From positions 1 through 64,000 of the forward strand of contig JACKBJ010000012.1 of assembly GCA_020634625.1 (NCBI GenBank): a DNA stretch of 64,000 nt, read 5' to 3'. The notes under the pieces were generated by a model, which was not told the origin of the DNA, did no database searches, and saw only the letters and a list, made by a program, of their open reading frames with translations. This DNA comes from Caldilineae bacterium. GTDB taxonomy: Bacteria; Chloroflexota; Anaerolineae; Epilineales; Epilineaceae. Positions 1-8,796 of the stretch are shown piece by piece; the stretch's first letter is position 1, and each line of letters starts with the position of its first letter. The position numbers and the translations under genes were made by a program.

Positions 1-340
1 GAGACAAGGGTGCCACCAGAAAGGCCGCCGGCATCAAGCCGAGCGCGAACCACGTCAGCATGGGCACCCGCGTCGTGTCGGGCGTGGACCGCCTCGCCCG
101 CACGAGGGATGCGGTCACACCGCTCAGAAGCGCGGCGAAGACGACACCGGCAGGCAGTGCGGTGTCCGGTCCGGACGACGGCCGAGCATCGAAGGACAGG
201 CCCCACACGATTCCGAGCAGGGTCACGCCGAGACCCGACCAGACCTCGCCTGGCAACCGACGAACATCGAGCCAGTGGCCGTCCCCGGCATGGGCAAGCA
301 AGACGGCCAGGACGATGAGAAGCCATAGCCACATCGCCAT
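1..340 (-). CDS. Membrane protein, C-terminally cut by window edge
   Basis: The reverse strand is open from an ATG at 338-340 to the left edge (113 codons, no stop seen). The translation begins MAMWLWLLIVLAVLLAHAG and has about three hydrophobic segments separated by short polar, Arg-rich turns, so it reads as a small multi-pass inner-membrane protein. A GGAGG Shine-Dalgarno lies five bases before the ATG; a second ATG two codons on (332-334) is possible. I do not recognise a family. The plus-strand reading frames across the same stretch are Arg/Pro/Ser-rich and look like shadows. The gene diverges from the DUF2200 gene to its right. Confidence 0.6.
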   Translation of the reverse strand, partial: MAMWLWLLIVLAVLLAHAGDGHWLDVRRLPGEVWSGLGVTLLGIVWGLSFDARPSSGPDTALPAGVVFAALLSGVTASLVRARRSTPDTTRVPMLTWFALGLMPAAFLVAPLS

Positions 341-543
341 TCCTTCCTCCCAAGGCCATGATACACCCGTTGGTGTCGGCAGGTCTACGCCCGCCGGGGT
401 TGGGACAAAGGTGCTGGACGCGGTCGCATGTCGCGCCTAGGATGGCAGCCACGGCGGCGACCTGTCTCGAATGCTGGGGATTCTCGGCGCCCCGGCAGGG
501 TCTGCTACCATCGACGTCGAACCCACGCCCAGGAGTCAACGAG

Positions 544-894
544 ATGACCAAACACCGGATCTTCACGACGAGCGTCGCCAGCGTCTACCCGCACTACGTC
601 GCCAAGGCGGAGCGCAAGGGCCGCACGAAGGCCGAGGTCGACCAGATCGTCTGCTGGCTGACGGGCTACACCCAGCCGCAGCTGGAGACCCTGTTCGACG
701 CCGAGACCGACTTCGAGACCTTCTTCGCCGAGGCGCCCGGGATGAACCCGGCGCGGAGCCTGATCAAGGGCGTGGTCTGCGGCGTTCGCGTCGAGGACAT
801 CGAGGAGCCGACCATGCGCGAGATCCGCTACCTGGACAAGCTGATCGACGAGCTGGCCAGGGGCAAGGCGATGGAGAAGATCCTGCGCGCCTAG
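544..894 (+). CDS. DUF2200 family protein
   Basis: A 116-residue cytosolic protein beginning MTKHRIFTTSVASVYPHYV, with the KAERKGRTKAEVD and WLTGYTQ segments typical of DUF2200. The length matches the family, whose biochemical role is unknown; it is a common single-copy gene beside unrelated genes in many bacteria. The start is set by AGGAG eight bases upstream of ATG 544; the longer upstream open frame lacks a ribosome site and family similarity. It is followed 35 bases later by an exported protein on the same strand, so the two may be co-transcribed. An extended -10-like TGCTACCAT lies at about 503-511. Family assignment is confident, function unknown. Confidence 0.88.
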   Translation: MTKHRIFTTSVASVYPHYVAKAERKGRTKAEVDQIVCWLTGYTQPQLETLFDAETDFETFFAEAPGMNPARSLIKGVVCGVRVEDIEEPTMREIRYLDKLIDELARGKAMEKILRA

Positions 895-929
895 GCCCCG
901 AGATCCCTCGGGCAGCATCGGAGGTCGCC

Positions 930-1649
930 ATGCCGGGAACCCCGTCCCCGTCGCCCCGTCCAGCCTCGCCGGGCGCTGCCCGGTGGGCCCCGTCCGCGGC
1001 GCGGCTCGCCGCCCGGACGCTGCTCGGGCTGACGGCCCTGCTGCTCGGCGCGGCCCTCGCGCCCCTCGGCGTGGCGCAGGCCGATCCGCCGACCGAGAGC
1101 CGACTGCACCTGCCCGCCCTGGCCAAGGGCCACCCGATCGCGCGCTGCCCCAAGGCGATCTCGCAGGCGCGGGCGATCGAGATCGCCTTCGACGAAGCGG
1201 ACTTCTACGACTTCGGCCCGCCGCCCGGCCACGACCAGCCGGTGGTCGAGCGGGCGGAGCTGCTCACGGCCGAGGAGGCCGACGCGCGCTACAACCTGAG
1301 CCTCACCAGCAACACGCCCGCGTACGACCCCTGGGTCTGCGTGTGGTGGCTCGAGCTCGACGGCCGGGCCGTCGACCGCTTTGGCCCACCGCCCGGGCCG
1401 ACGCCTGTTCCCACGCCGGGGCAGACCCCTCGCCCGACGTCGGCGCCCATGGTCTTCGTGACGATGGAGCTCGCGATCCTGGCGGAGGACGGCTTCGTCA
1501 CGGTCCTGGGGCTGTATGGGCCGCCATTCATCGTGCCGACGGCTACGCCGGCCACGACCGCGACGCCCGGGCCATCGCCGACGGCCGACCCGACGCCTAC
1601 GACATGGCCGACGCCGACAGCGAGGCCGACGCCCCTGTCTGGACGCTAG
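930..1649 (+). CDS. Secreted protein with Pro/Thr-rich linkers
   Basis: A 239-residue exported protein of unknown function. Residues 1 to about 50 form a long signal peptide (Pro/Ser/Arg-rich n-region, LLGLTALLLGAALAPLG core, cleavage near AQA). An RLHLPAL segment follows the signal peptide; it resembles the LPxL tails found at the C-termini of other secreted proteins here. Two small globular parts with paired Trp and Cys (WVCVWWLELDG) are separated by PTP-type linkers, and the protein ends in a Thr/Pro-rich tail. The ATG at 930 has GGAGG upstream. The stop codon overlaps the stop of the convergent gene to its right in a CTAG palindrome. Secretion is well supported; function is not. Confidence 0.72.
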   Translation: MPGTPSPSPRPASPGAARWAPSAARLAARTLLGLTALLLGAALAPLGVAQADPPTESRLHLPALAKGHPIARCPKAISQARAIEIAFDEADFYDFGPPPGHDQPVVERAELLTAEEADARYNLSLTSNTPAYDPWVCVWWLELDGRAVDRFGPPPGPTPVPTPGQTPRPTSAPMVFVTMELAILAEDGFVTVLGLYGPPFIVPTATPATTATPGPSPTADPTPTTWPTPTARPTPLSGR

Positions 1650-1939
1650 GGGCCCGTTCCGCAGCCCAGCACCCGCCATCCGGTCCCGGCGTCCGCCCGC
1701 AGGCTGCAGAACCTGGCGACCCGATGCTGCGTGAGGCAGGTCAGGGCCTCGCCCGAGCCCGCGCAGTCGATCCGCCCGGCGGCCTCGCCCGGATGGTAGC
1801 AGGCGAGATAACGCCGAACCGCCGCCTCGGGCCCGCGGCTCGACCGCCCGCGGCAGGCCCGATCGATCGAGTGCGCCCCCAGCCCGAGCGCGGCGGCGAC
1901 GCCGATCGCCAAGACCGAGAGCCAGACAGCTTGCCTCAT
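1646..1939 (-). CDS. Small exported Cys-containing protein
   Basis: A 97-residue protein starting MRQAVWLSVLAIGVAAALG, a clear signal peptide or N-terminal anchor, followed by a short domain with six cysteines that probably form disulfides outside the cytoplasm. No family recognised. The ATG lies in a 4-base ATGA overlap with the stop of the upstream gene, and that gene overlaps the next by GTGA, so the three are probably translationally coupled. It is the last gene of the minus-strand operon that begins at 4087. The overlap fixes the start better than the longer upstream frame, which is Arg-rich shadow sequence. Confidence 0.6.
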   Translation of the reverse strand: MRQAVWLSVLAIGVAAALGLGAHSIDRACRGRSSRGPEAAVRRYLACYHPGEAAGRIDCAGSGEALTCLTQHRVARFCSLRADAGTGWRVLGCGTGP

Positions 1940-2151
1940 GGCGCCACGGTCCCGGCAGTTGCCCCCGGCGCCCGGTCGGTTGGCGTGACCGTCATGAGGA
2001 CCTGAGTGCCTTGTCGCTCCAGTTGTTCGACGTAGGCCCCCGGTGGCGGTCCGCAGGCCAGCAACAGGAGCAGGACGACGATCACGCCGGCGCCGATCCG
2101 CAGGACGGGCCGGAGCGTGGGTGGGACGAAGATCGTGGCGCGCAAGGTCAC
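1936..2151 (-). CDS. Small putative lipoprotein / membrane protein, GTG start
   Basis: A 71-residue protein with one long hydrophobic segment (VLRIGAGVIVVLLLLLACG) ending in a lipobox-like LLAC at residues 30-33, then a short polar C-terminal part. It could be a small lipoprotein or simply a single-pass membrane protein. The GTG start is chosen because GTGA overlaps the TGA of the preceding gene, with AGGA just upstream; there is no ATG in a sensible place. The downstream gene begins inside its stop codon. Unknown function; probably works with its operon partners in the membrane. Confidence 0.55.
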   Translation of the reverse strand: MTLRATIFVPPTLRPVLRIGAGVIVVLLLLLACGPPPGAYVEQLERQGTQVLMTVTPTDRAPGATAGTVAP

Positions 2152-2960
2152 CTTCCTGGCGGCTGGCGCACCAGGACGATGTCCTCGGCGCGATAGATGG
2201 CGTGTCGCGCTCGAGCGGCGATCCATCGACCATCCGGCGATGCCAGGCCCGCTTCGGGAATCATCCAGTCGTACGGACTGGCGTAGGCATGCTGACGGGT
2301 GTAGGCCGTGTGGCCGAGCCGCTCGGACCAATCGGGCGACGGATTGAGCCAAGAGTCGGCATGGGCCGTCTGGCCTTCGAGCGGGCCCACGCCATCCGGA
2401 CCGATGGTCCTCAGCCGATCGAGCTCGGGCTCGTACGCCAGCAGGCGCTCGCCGCCGGGGAGGCCGCCGTCATCGTCGCGCCGGTAGATCAGCTCGCCGC
2501 TCGGGCTCCATCCGAGCAGCTGATAGTGCGTCGAGGTGTCGAACACGATCTGGCAGCGCTTCGAGACGCCCGCCAGCGGGCCGGGGCGCGTCGGCCAACG
2601 CATCTCGAGGCCCGGCTTCGCGACCACGGGCGGCGTGTAGCGGAAGACGACCGGGACCATCACGGTGGCGACGAGCGCGACGGCACAAACCGCTCGGCAC
2701 GTCGTCGAGGAGGCGTGCCGAAGCGCCAGGATCAGCATGGCCGTCAGCAGCAGGCTGGTCGCGACATACACCGTCCGGCTGCTCATCAGGGCATGATGGA
2801 CGTATAGCGGTGCGGCGAGCCGCTCGAGCCCAGGTTCCGAGCCGGGGTACATCCACGTGCGCCACGGGGTCAGCAGGCGGCTGGCGTAGAACGGACCGAT
2901 CGCGCCGACGGCGAGCAGCAGCACGGGACCGTGGGAAAATCGTCTGCGACTTGCTGGCAT
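2148..2960 (-). CDS. Membrane protein with extracytoplasmic C-terminal domain
   Basis: A 270-residue protein. The N-terminal half has three to four hydrophobic stretches (one near residue 15, two at about 70-125). The C-terminal half (about 130-270) is soluble and rich in Trp, Tyr and Gly; phrases such as GWSPSGELIYRRDD and SPDGRWIAARARH look like TolB/propeller-type blades, so an extracytoplasmic sensing or binding domain is possible. ATG 2960 is chosen because AAGGAGG lies nine bases upstream; the more distal Met codons lack correct spacing. It is second in a four-gene operon, 44 bases after the DUF1566-like gene. No family assigned with confidence. Confidence 0.62.
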   Translation of the reverse strand: MPASRRRFSHGPVLLLAVGAIGPFYASRLLTPWRTWMYPGSEPGLERLAAPLYVHHALMSSRTVYVATSLLLTAMLILALRHASSTTCRAVCAVALVATVMVPVVFRYTPPVVAKPGLEMRWPTRPGPLAGVSKRCQIVFDTSTHYQLLGWSPSGELIYRRDDDGGLPGGERLLAYEPELDRLRTIGPDGVGPLEGQTAHADSWLNPSPDWSERLGHTAYTRQHAYASPYDWMIPEAGLASPDGRWIAARARHAIYRAEDIVLVRQPPGR

Positions 2961-3004
2961 CTGCGCCATCCTCCTTGACACTTCGAGCCGCATCCCGCTC
3001 GGTC

Positions 3005-4087
3005 TCACGGCTCACGCACGCAGCGATAGCCGTTCCGCGGGTTGCCGCCGCGCTTGCTGGCGACGTTCACCACGCCGTTGAAAGACACGTAGTAGGCGCG
3101 CTGCGTGTCGATGACCTCGCCGAAGTCATCGCGCCGAACGTAGGACTCTGCAGCCCAGTAGTAGATGGCCGGCTGGTCGGTGGCCCAGAGCGGCGACTCC
3201 TTGTCGGGCTCGACGCGGCAGTCCATGGGCTCGCGCAGCTCGCCCTGCCAGCGGCAGCCGGCGGTCTGGCCGTGCCGCACCAGCGATCGCGCCAGCTCGT
3301 CGACCGTGGGCATGCGCCAGATGCCCTGCGGCGCGTCCAGCAGCTGCAGGCCTTCGGCGTCGAGGTAGTGGCAGAGCTGGTAGCGGGCCATGTCCGCGTC
3401 CGTGGCATAGCCCTTGGGCGCGTCGCTGCCCGCCGGCGGGTCGTAGCCGGGCTTGTCCACCAGGCCGACCGGCGGAAAGCCGTAGAGCGCCAGGTCCTGC
3501 CAGGCGGGGTAGCCGCCCCAATCCTGGAGCCAGCTCCAGCCGGGCCCGGCCGGCGCCCAGATCAGCGCGAGGTCCTCGCCCTCGATGCGGCGGGCCCCGC
3601 GGTTGCCGTCGTCCACGCGGCTCAGCACGACCGGCAGCCGCATCGCCGAGGCGATCAGGAAGATCAGGGCCGGAAGGCCGAGGGCCAGGGCGTAGCGCCC
3701 GCGCCGATGCCACCCGGTCGCGGGCACCGGCGCCGCGCTCGCGTCCGCGGCGGCGCGCGCCCGGCCCGCCGCGACAAAGACCAGCCCGAGCAGGACGACC
3801 GCCAGCCCGATGACGGCCACCGCGTTGTGGAACATCAGTATCGCGAAGAGCCCGACGGCGGCTATCAGGGCCCCGCCCAGCCGCGGCCAGCGGAAGGCCA
3901 GCAGGTTGGGGCCGAGGGTGAGCGCGATCGGCGCCAGGTAGGGCAGGCGGTAGGTCCAGGCCCCCCACCAGCCCTCGTGGTACATCTCGAAGGCGCCCCA
4001 ATAGGTCCAGAAGGCGGTGAGCGCGATCATCAGGACCTCGGCCAGGCGCTCGAGGCGGCGCAGCCAGGTTGGTGACGGGATTGGCAT
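3005..4087 (-). CDS. Multi-pass membrane protein with DUF1566/Lcl-like C-terminal domain
   Basis: A 360-residue protein. Residues 1 to about 165 contain four to five transmembrane helices (TAFWTYWGAFEMYHEG, then long Leu/Val/Ala stretches). From about 185 on there is a soluble domain with hallmarks of the Lcl/DUF1566 C-type-lectin-like fold: WRMPTVDELARSL, YYWAAESY, AYYVSFNGVV and the terminal GYRCVREP. That fold is related to the FGE domains encoded at 22-44 kb but lacks FGE catalytic cysteines. An inner-membrane-anchored binding domain facing outside is the simplest reading. It is first in a four-gene minus-strand operon and divergent from the propeller gene at 4200. Confidence 0.7.
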   Translation of the reverse strand: MPIPSPTWLRRLERLAEVLMIALTAFWTYWGAFEMYHEGWWGAWTYRLPYLAPIALTLGPNLLAFRWPRLGGALIAAVGLFAILMFHNAVAVIGLAVVLLGLVFVAAGRARAAADASAAPVPATGWHRRGRYALALGLPALIFLIASAMRLPVVLSRVDDGNRGARRIEGEDLALIWAPAGPGWSWLQDWGGYPAWQDLALYGFPPVGLVDKPGYDPPAGSDAPKGYATDADMARYQLCHYLDAEGLQLLDAPQGIWRMPTVDELARSLVRHGQTAGCRWQGELREPMDCRVEPDKESPLWATDQPAIYYWAAESYVRRDDFGEVIDTQRAYYVSFNGVVNVASKRGGNPRNGYRCVREP

Positions 4088-4164
4088 GGGGTCGCTCAGG
4101 ATCCCCCGGCAGGCCCGAGGGCGGCGCGAGCCCGGGCGGCGCTCGACGGGTTCCGGCGAGCCCC

Positions 4165-4193
4165 TTGCGGTCGCGCGCGAGATCGGTTAGGGT
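4165..4193 (+). promoter_or_regulatory. Putative leaderless promoter of the propeller gene
   Basis: TTGCGG (4165-4170), a 17-base spacer, then TAGGGT (4188-4193), a TANNNT-type -10. The start codon ATG begins six bases after the -10, so transcription would start at or next to the A of ATG and the mRNA would be leaderless. No Shine-Dalgarno lies before this ATG, which agrees. Confidence 0.5.
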
Positions 4194-4199
4194 GACGCC

Positions 4200-7100
4200 A
4201 TGATACACCGGCTGGTCGCGCCCGGCACCCCGAGCGGCGCCGCGCGCCGGATCCCAGGCGCGGTCCCGATCCTGCTGGCGCTCGTCCTCGGCGCGGCCCT
4301 GCCCGCGCGCCCGCCCGCCCCGCCTGCAGCGCGGGCGCTTCCCGCCCCGGCCGCCGCCGAGCAGCCGGCGACGCCGGCTCCCGGACCCGCGCGGGCGCCG
4401 ATCTACCTGCCGCTGGCCGGCATGTACACGCGCTCCGACCTGGTCGAGGCCGCCGAGCTGCCGGCCGATGGTTGGGTCTTCCACGGCCGGACGGGGCAGG
4501 TGGCCGACCTGGCGGTGGATGTCCGGCGCGGGCTGCTCTGGGCGGCGACCGAGGGCGGGCTGCTGCGCTGGCATCCCGAGGACGGCAGCCGGCTGCGCCT
4601 GGGCCATCGTCCGGTGGCCCACCTGGCGCTGGCCCGGGACGGGCGGGTCTGGTTCGGCGGCGGCGACCCCGACGGGCTGGCCGCCGGCCTGCCGGCGCTG
4701 CAGGTGCTCGACGCCGCCACCTGGCCGCCGCGACCGGTCGCCGACCTGCCCGAGGGCGAGCTGACGGCCCTTGCGCCCGACCCGGCCGGCGGGGTCTGGG
4801 CCGCCTTCGCCGGCCAGCGCCAGCCGGACGGCTCGGCAGCCGGCGGCGGCCTGCTGCGGATCGCGGCCGACGGCAGCCGGCGCAGCTTCGGGCCAGCCGA
4901 GGGACTGTCCGGCGCGGGCTCGCGCGCGATCGCCGCGGACGGCGCCGGCGGCGCCTGGCTGGCCCTCGGCCCGGCCGGCGACGACCCGCCGACCGGCGTG
5001 GCGCACCTGGCGGCCGACGGCAGCCTGCGGGTCGAGGGCCCGGCCGAGGGCCTGACCGAGCCCGACGTGATCGCGCTGGCGGCCGGGCCGGCCGGCACGC
5101 TCCTGGCGCTCGCCCGCCGCGCCGATGGCAGCACGAACGCCCTCTTCGAGCGCGGCCCGGACGGCCGCTGGCGCCAGCCGGCGCTGCCGCGCGAGCTGGC
5201 CGAGCGCATGCGCTTCCACCACGACGACGTCGATGCCTTCGAGCTGCGGCGGATCGCCATCGACGCTGAAGGCGGCTGGTGGCTGCTGGCGCCCGGCGCA
5301 GTCCTGCGCCGCACCCCCGATGGCGTCTGGGACCTCCTGCCGCGGGCGGACGAGGCGCTCGCGCCGGCCATCGAGGACGGCCTCTGGCGGGCGCTCTACA
5401 CCGGGTCGGGCGCCTTCGCGACGGGCGCCGACGGCACACTCTGGCTGGGCGACCCCGACGGCGGCCTGCTGCGCTGGGCACGCGCCGCCGGCTGGTCGCG
5501 ACAGGTCGGCGACGGCGACCTTCCGCTGCGCGCCGCCAACAGCCTGTCGGTGGATCGGGCCGGCCGGCCCTGGCTGGTCGGCGGGCGGGCCTGGCAGCTG
5601 GGCCGCGATGTGCGCTGGCGGGCGCTCGAGGATCCCCTCGACCTCGACGACCTGCGCTGCCAGGATGGCGACGAGACCGCCGTGGTCGTGGCCCGCGGAC
5701 CCGATGGCCGGCTTTGGATCGGCGACCGGGGCGCCGTCTGGCAGCTCGCGCCGGATGGAACACGGCTCGGCCGGGGCAGCGCGGCCGGCCTGGACGTCGG
5801 CCGGGTGCTGGCCATCGCCTTCGCCCCCGACGGCAGCGCCTGGGTCGGCGGCAGCGCGGGCCTGGCGCGACAGCGGCCCGGCGGCGGCTGGCAGACATTC
5901 GGCCCGCGCGACGGGCTGCCGCCCGGCTCGGTGGCGACGCTCGCCTTCGACGCCCGGGGCCAGATCTGGGCTGGCACCCGGCCCGACTGGCGTTGGGACG
6001 CGGCCGCGGACGGCTGCGTCGCGCGCGGCCGCGGCGGGCTCGTCACGCTGCCGCCGGGCGGTGGCTGGACCGAGCTGGCCCTGCCGCCGGGCCTGGTGGA
6101 GGCCGCCGGCGACACCATCAATGCCCTGCTGCCCGATCCCCAAGGCGGCCTGCTGGCCGCGATCGGGCCGCGCCTGTATCGGCGAGGGCCCGAGGGCGTC
6201 TGGGCGGATCGCACGGCGGCCGTCGGCCTGGCGGCCCGCTGGCCGCTGCGGGCCCTGGCCCACGACGGCGCGGGCAACCTATGGATCGGCAGCGACGGCG
6301 ACGGCGCCCGGCGCGTCCGACCCGACGGCAGCTGGGACGCCTTCGGCGCCGGCGGGGGCAAGCTCGGTGACTCCGTGGTCGCGCTGCAGGCCGGCCCCGA
6401 CGGCAGCATGTGGTTCGGCCTGGCCTACGGCGGCATCGACGGCGCCCGCCTGGCGCGGCGGCGGCCGGACGGCAGCTGGACGGCCTATCGCCAGGGCTGG
6501 GATGCCTTCTGGGCGCATGAGATCGTGTCGATCGCGCTGGACGACGCCGGACGGATCTGGTGCGGCACCGGGCAGGGCCGGCTCTACCGGCTGGACGAGG
6601 CGGAGGGCTTCCGGGTGCTGGTCTTGCACGACGCGCTGGGACAGGCCGAGGGCAGCCTGTTTCGCCTGGCGCCGGGCGAGGATGGGGCGCTCTGGCTGGC
6701 TTCGAGCGAGGGCTTGCTGCGCCGAGACGAACGCGGCCGGCTGCGCACCTGGCAGGGGGCGGATGGCCTGCCCTCGGGCGTGGTGAGCGCCGTCCTGCCC
6801 CGCCCGGAGGGCGGCGCCTGGGCCGGCTTTGGCTGGGGCACCGGCGCCTGGCGGCTCGAGGAGGGCGGCGGAATCGGTTTCGTGGATGCCGCGGGCCGAT
6901 ACCAGGACGAGAGCGAGGCATCCGGGCTGGCCGACCTGCAGGTCGGAGACCTGGCGCTCGGCCCGGGAGGCCGGCTCCTGGCGGCCTTGCATGCGCCCCG
7001 CCTGCGCAACGAGCGCGTCTCGAGCCTCACCGGCGCGGGCCTGGCCCTGCGCGACGCGGCGGGGGATTGGCGGCGCGTGGATCGCGCCGCCGGCCTGCCG

Positions 7101-7469
7101 TCCGACGAATTGCGGGCCGTCGCGATCACGCCCGATGGCTGGCTATGGGCGGCGACGGATCGGGGTCTGGCGCAGAGCCGGGACGGCGCGGCCTGGGTCA
7201 CGCCTGGCCCGGCCGAGGGCCTGTCCGTGACGGACGTCCGTGCGCTGGCCGTGGACGCCGACGGCAGCCTCTGGGCCGGCGGCGCCGATGGCCTGGCGCG
7301 GCGGGAGGCCGTCGGACGCTGGCGGATGCTGCGCCGCCTCGGTCAGCCGCCCGAGGCGGTGGTCGATCTGGCCCTGGACCCGGGCGGCAATGCCTGGCTC
7401 CTGGTGGAGCAGGGTCCGCAGCGGCGCTCGATCGCGGTGCGGCTTCGCGGGGCCGCGGACCGTCCCTGA
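4200..7469 (+). CDS. Secreted beta-propeller protein (Reg_prop-type repeats)
   Basis: A 1089-residue exported protein. A signal peptide (about 1-40) is followed by a Pro/Ala-rich linker and an IYLPLAGMY motif, then about 1000 residues of short repeats. Each repeat has a WxG or WIG turn followed by DG.GG.W or PDGxxW, for example LWAATEGGLLRW, WIGSDGDGARR and LWAGGADGLARR. These match the ligand-binding sensor propellers (two-component regulator propeller) that normally precede a histidine kinase, but here the gene ends without kinase, Y_Y_Y or HTH domains. It may therefore be a stand-alone extracellular binding propeller. It has its own probable leaderless promoter. The long minus-strand open frames beneath it are GC shadows. 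Confidence 0.82.
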   Translation: MIHRLVAPGTPSGAARRIPGAVPILLALVLGAALPARPPAPPAARALPAPAAAEQPATPAPGPARAPIYLPLAGMYTRSDLVEAAELPADGWVFHGRTGQVADLAVDVRRGLLWAATEGGLLRWHPEDGSRLRLGHRPVAHLALARDGRVWFGGGDPDGLAAGLPALQVLDAATWPPRPVADLPEGELTALAPDPAGGVWAAFAGQRQPDGSAAGGGLLRIAADGSRRSFGPAEGLSGAGSRAIAADGAGGAWLALGPAGDDPPTGVAHLAADGSLRVEGPAEGLTEPDVIALAAGPAGTLLALARRADGSTNALFERGPDGRWRQPALPRELAERMRFHHDDVDAFELRRIAIDAEGGWWLLAPGAVLRRTPDGVWDLLPRADEALAPAIEDGLWRALYTGSGAFATGADGTLWLGDPDGGLLRWARAAGWSRQVGDGDLPLRAANSLSVDRAGRPWLVGGRAWQLGRDVRWRALEDPLDLDDLRCQDGDETAVVVARGPDGRLWIGDRGAVWQLAPDGTRLGRGSAAGLDVGRVLAIAFAPDGSAWVGGSAGLARQRPGGGWQTFGPRDGLPPGSVATLAFDARGQIWAGTRPDWRWDAAADGCVARGRGGLVTLPPGGGWTELALPPGLVEAAGDTINALLPDPQGGLLAAIGPRLYRRGPEGVWADRTAAVGLAARWPLRALAHDGAGNLWIGSDGDGARRVRPDGSWDAFGAGGGKLGDSVVALQAGPDGSMWFGLAYGGIDGARLARRRPDGSWTAYRQGWDAFWAHEIVSIALDDAGRIWCGTGQGRLYRLDEAEGFRVLVLHDALGQAEGSLFRLAPGEDGALWLASSEGLLRRDERGRLRTWQGADGLPSGVVSAVLPRPEGGAWAGFGWGTGAWRLEEGGGIGFVDAAGRYQDESEASGLADLQVGDLALGPGGRLLAALHAPRLRNERVSSLTGAGLALRDAAGDWRRVDRAAGLPSDELRAVAITPDGWLWAATDRGLAQSRDGAAWVTPGPAEGLSVTDVRALAVDADGSLWAGGADGLARREAVGRWRMLRRLGQPPEAVVDLALDPGGNAWLLVEQGPQRRSIAVRLRGAADRP

Positions 7470-7626
7470 GGCCGGGCCGGCGCGCCGACACGCGGCCCAT
7501 GACGCGCGTCGCATGCGTCCGAGTTGCCGCGCCTGCCGCGCCGCTCGACGCATGCGCGCCGGCGCCGGACGGCAAGGTCTGGCCGGGCGAGATGAGCCTG
7601 CTCACGGCCCGAGGCTTCGGCGCCTA

Positions 7627-8493
7627 CTACATCTCGCTCGATCCGGGCGATGCGCGCCGTCGGGAAGCCTGCGGCAACCACCCGAGCATCGCTGCCTGGG
7701 CCAGCAGGGCCAGGACCAGGCCGACCGGGTAGACGATCCGGCTGGCCCGAGCCGGGTCGAACTCGGGCCAGGCCCGGGCGACGGCCAGGAGCAGGAGCAG
7801 GGTCCAGACCAGGCCGCTGACGAAGGTCAAGCGAGCGGTCGACCAGCGGCCGTCGCGGGCCAGGATGGCCAGGATCGCGGCGGGCAGGAAGAACCAGGCC
7901 GCCACCACCCGCGCCGTCAGGGGCGTCAGGGGCCATGGCCACCAGGCCGCGGCGGCGGTCGGGGCGAGGAAGAGCCAGAGCGCGATAGCCAGGCAGCCCA
8001 GGGCGCCCACCACGAAGCGCTGTCGCAGGCGCGCGGGCAGCGGCGGCTCGCCGGGCTCGGGCTGGCCATCGTCGTGAACCCGGTTGCGCCACCAGAGCCA
8101 GGGCAGCAGCAGCGGCGTCACCAGGTAGACGACCAGCCACAGCCAGAAGGCCGGGTTGGCGTGGCTGAACTTCCCCCAGTGCAGGAGGGTAGCCAGGATC
8201 AGCGGCCAGACGAATGCGCTGATGCCCAGCATGGCATGCCCGAAGCGGTGCCAGCGCCGCTCGCGCGTCGAGAGGATGAAGAAGAGCGCGCCGGCGCCAT
8301 AGCCGGCGCCCATCAGCATGGCGCTCATGCGCGAGGCGATGGGCCAGGCGAAGAGCCGCTCGGTCTGCTCGGGCAGGAGGTAGAGGATGACGAAGCCGAG
8401 CAGGAGGACGGGGATGACCAGGTAGGTGGTCCAGCGGCTGATCGCGAGCACACGGTCGTCACGAGGGCCGGCATCCGGGGTCGTGGCGGGCAT
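7627..8493 (-). CDS. Multi-pass membrane protein, unknown
   Basis: A 288-residue protein with seven to eight predicted transmembrane helices (YLVIPVLLLGFVILYLL near 25, WLWLVVYLVTPLLLPWLWW near 120, then further Leu/Ala/Trp-rich helices) and a short Ser/Arg-rich cytosolic tail. No conserved motif identifies a transporter or enzyme family. ATG 8493 has GGAGAA upstream, and a good promoter (TTGACG-17-TATAAG) lies about 50 bases further up. The 157-base gap between its end and the propeller gene's end (7470-7626) contains nothing I can recognise. Confidence 0.68.
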   Translation of the reverse strand: MPATTPDAGPRDDRVLAISRWTTYLVIPVLLLGFVILYLLPEQTERLFAWPIASRMSAMLMGAGYGAGALFFILSTRERRWHRFGHAMLGISAFVWPLILATLLHWGKFSHANPAFWLWLVVYLVTPLLLPWLWWRNRVHDDGQPEPGEPPLPARLRQRFVVGALGCLAIALWLFLAPTAAAAWWPWPLTPLTARVVAAWFFLPAAILAILARDGRWSTARLTFVSGLVWTLLLLLAVARAWPEFDPARASRIVYPVGLVLALLAQAAMLGWLPQASRRRASPGSSEM

Positions 8494-8544
8494 CGACGGG
8501 TTCTCCTGCAGGGAAGCGGAGCGGGCAGGCGGATCGACGGCGTG

Positions 8545-8573
8545 CTTATAGGCCCCGGGTCGCGGGACGTCAA
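8545..8573 (-). promoter_or_regulatory. Sigma70-type promoter for the 7627-8493 gene
   Basis: On the minus strand TTGACG (8568-8573), a 17-base spacer and TATAAG (8545-8550): close to consensus and well placed before the start at 8493, leaving a leader of about 45 bases with a Shine-Dalgarno. Confidence 0.6.
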
Positions 8574-8796
8574 ACCCCGTGCGCCGGTCGCGGAGGGGCG
8601 CCGAAGGGTGATCGGCCAGGGTCGAGAACCCCGTCGTGAGACCTCGGCATGCCGCCGCCGGTCGGCTGCCCGAGCGGAGCGCCTCGCGCCCTTGCGCTGG
8701 AAGCCCCGTTTCGCCACGACGGATCGCGCCATGGCCTGTAGCGGACGTCGCTCACAATCGGCGTCTGGGTGGGCCTTGGCGTCGCCCGCGCCCGCC
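8574..8796. other. Intergenic stretch without a recognised gene
   Basis: Between the promoter above and the end of the next minus-strand gene. Open frames here are Arg/Pro/Ser-rich on both strands with no ribosome site or family similarity. I see no RNA gene or clear terminator. Confidence 0.4.

Noticed and set aside
3126..6263. A 1045-codon minus-strand frame under the propeller gene
   Set aside because: Arg/Pro/Gly-rich shadow of the propeller and DUF1566 genes; no ribosome site or family.
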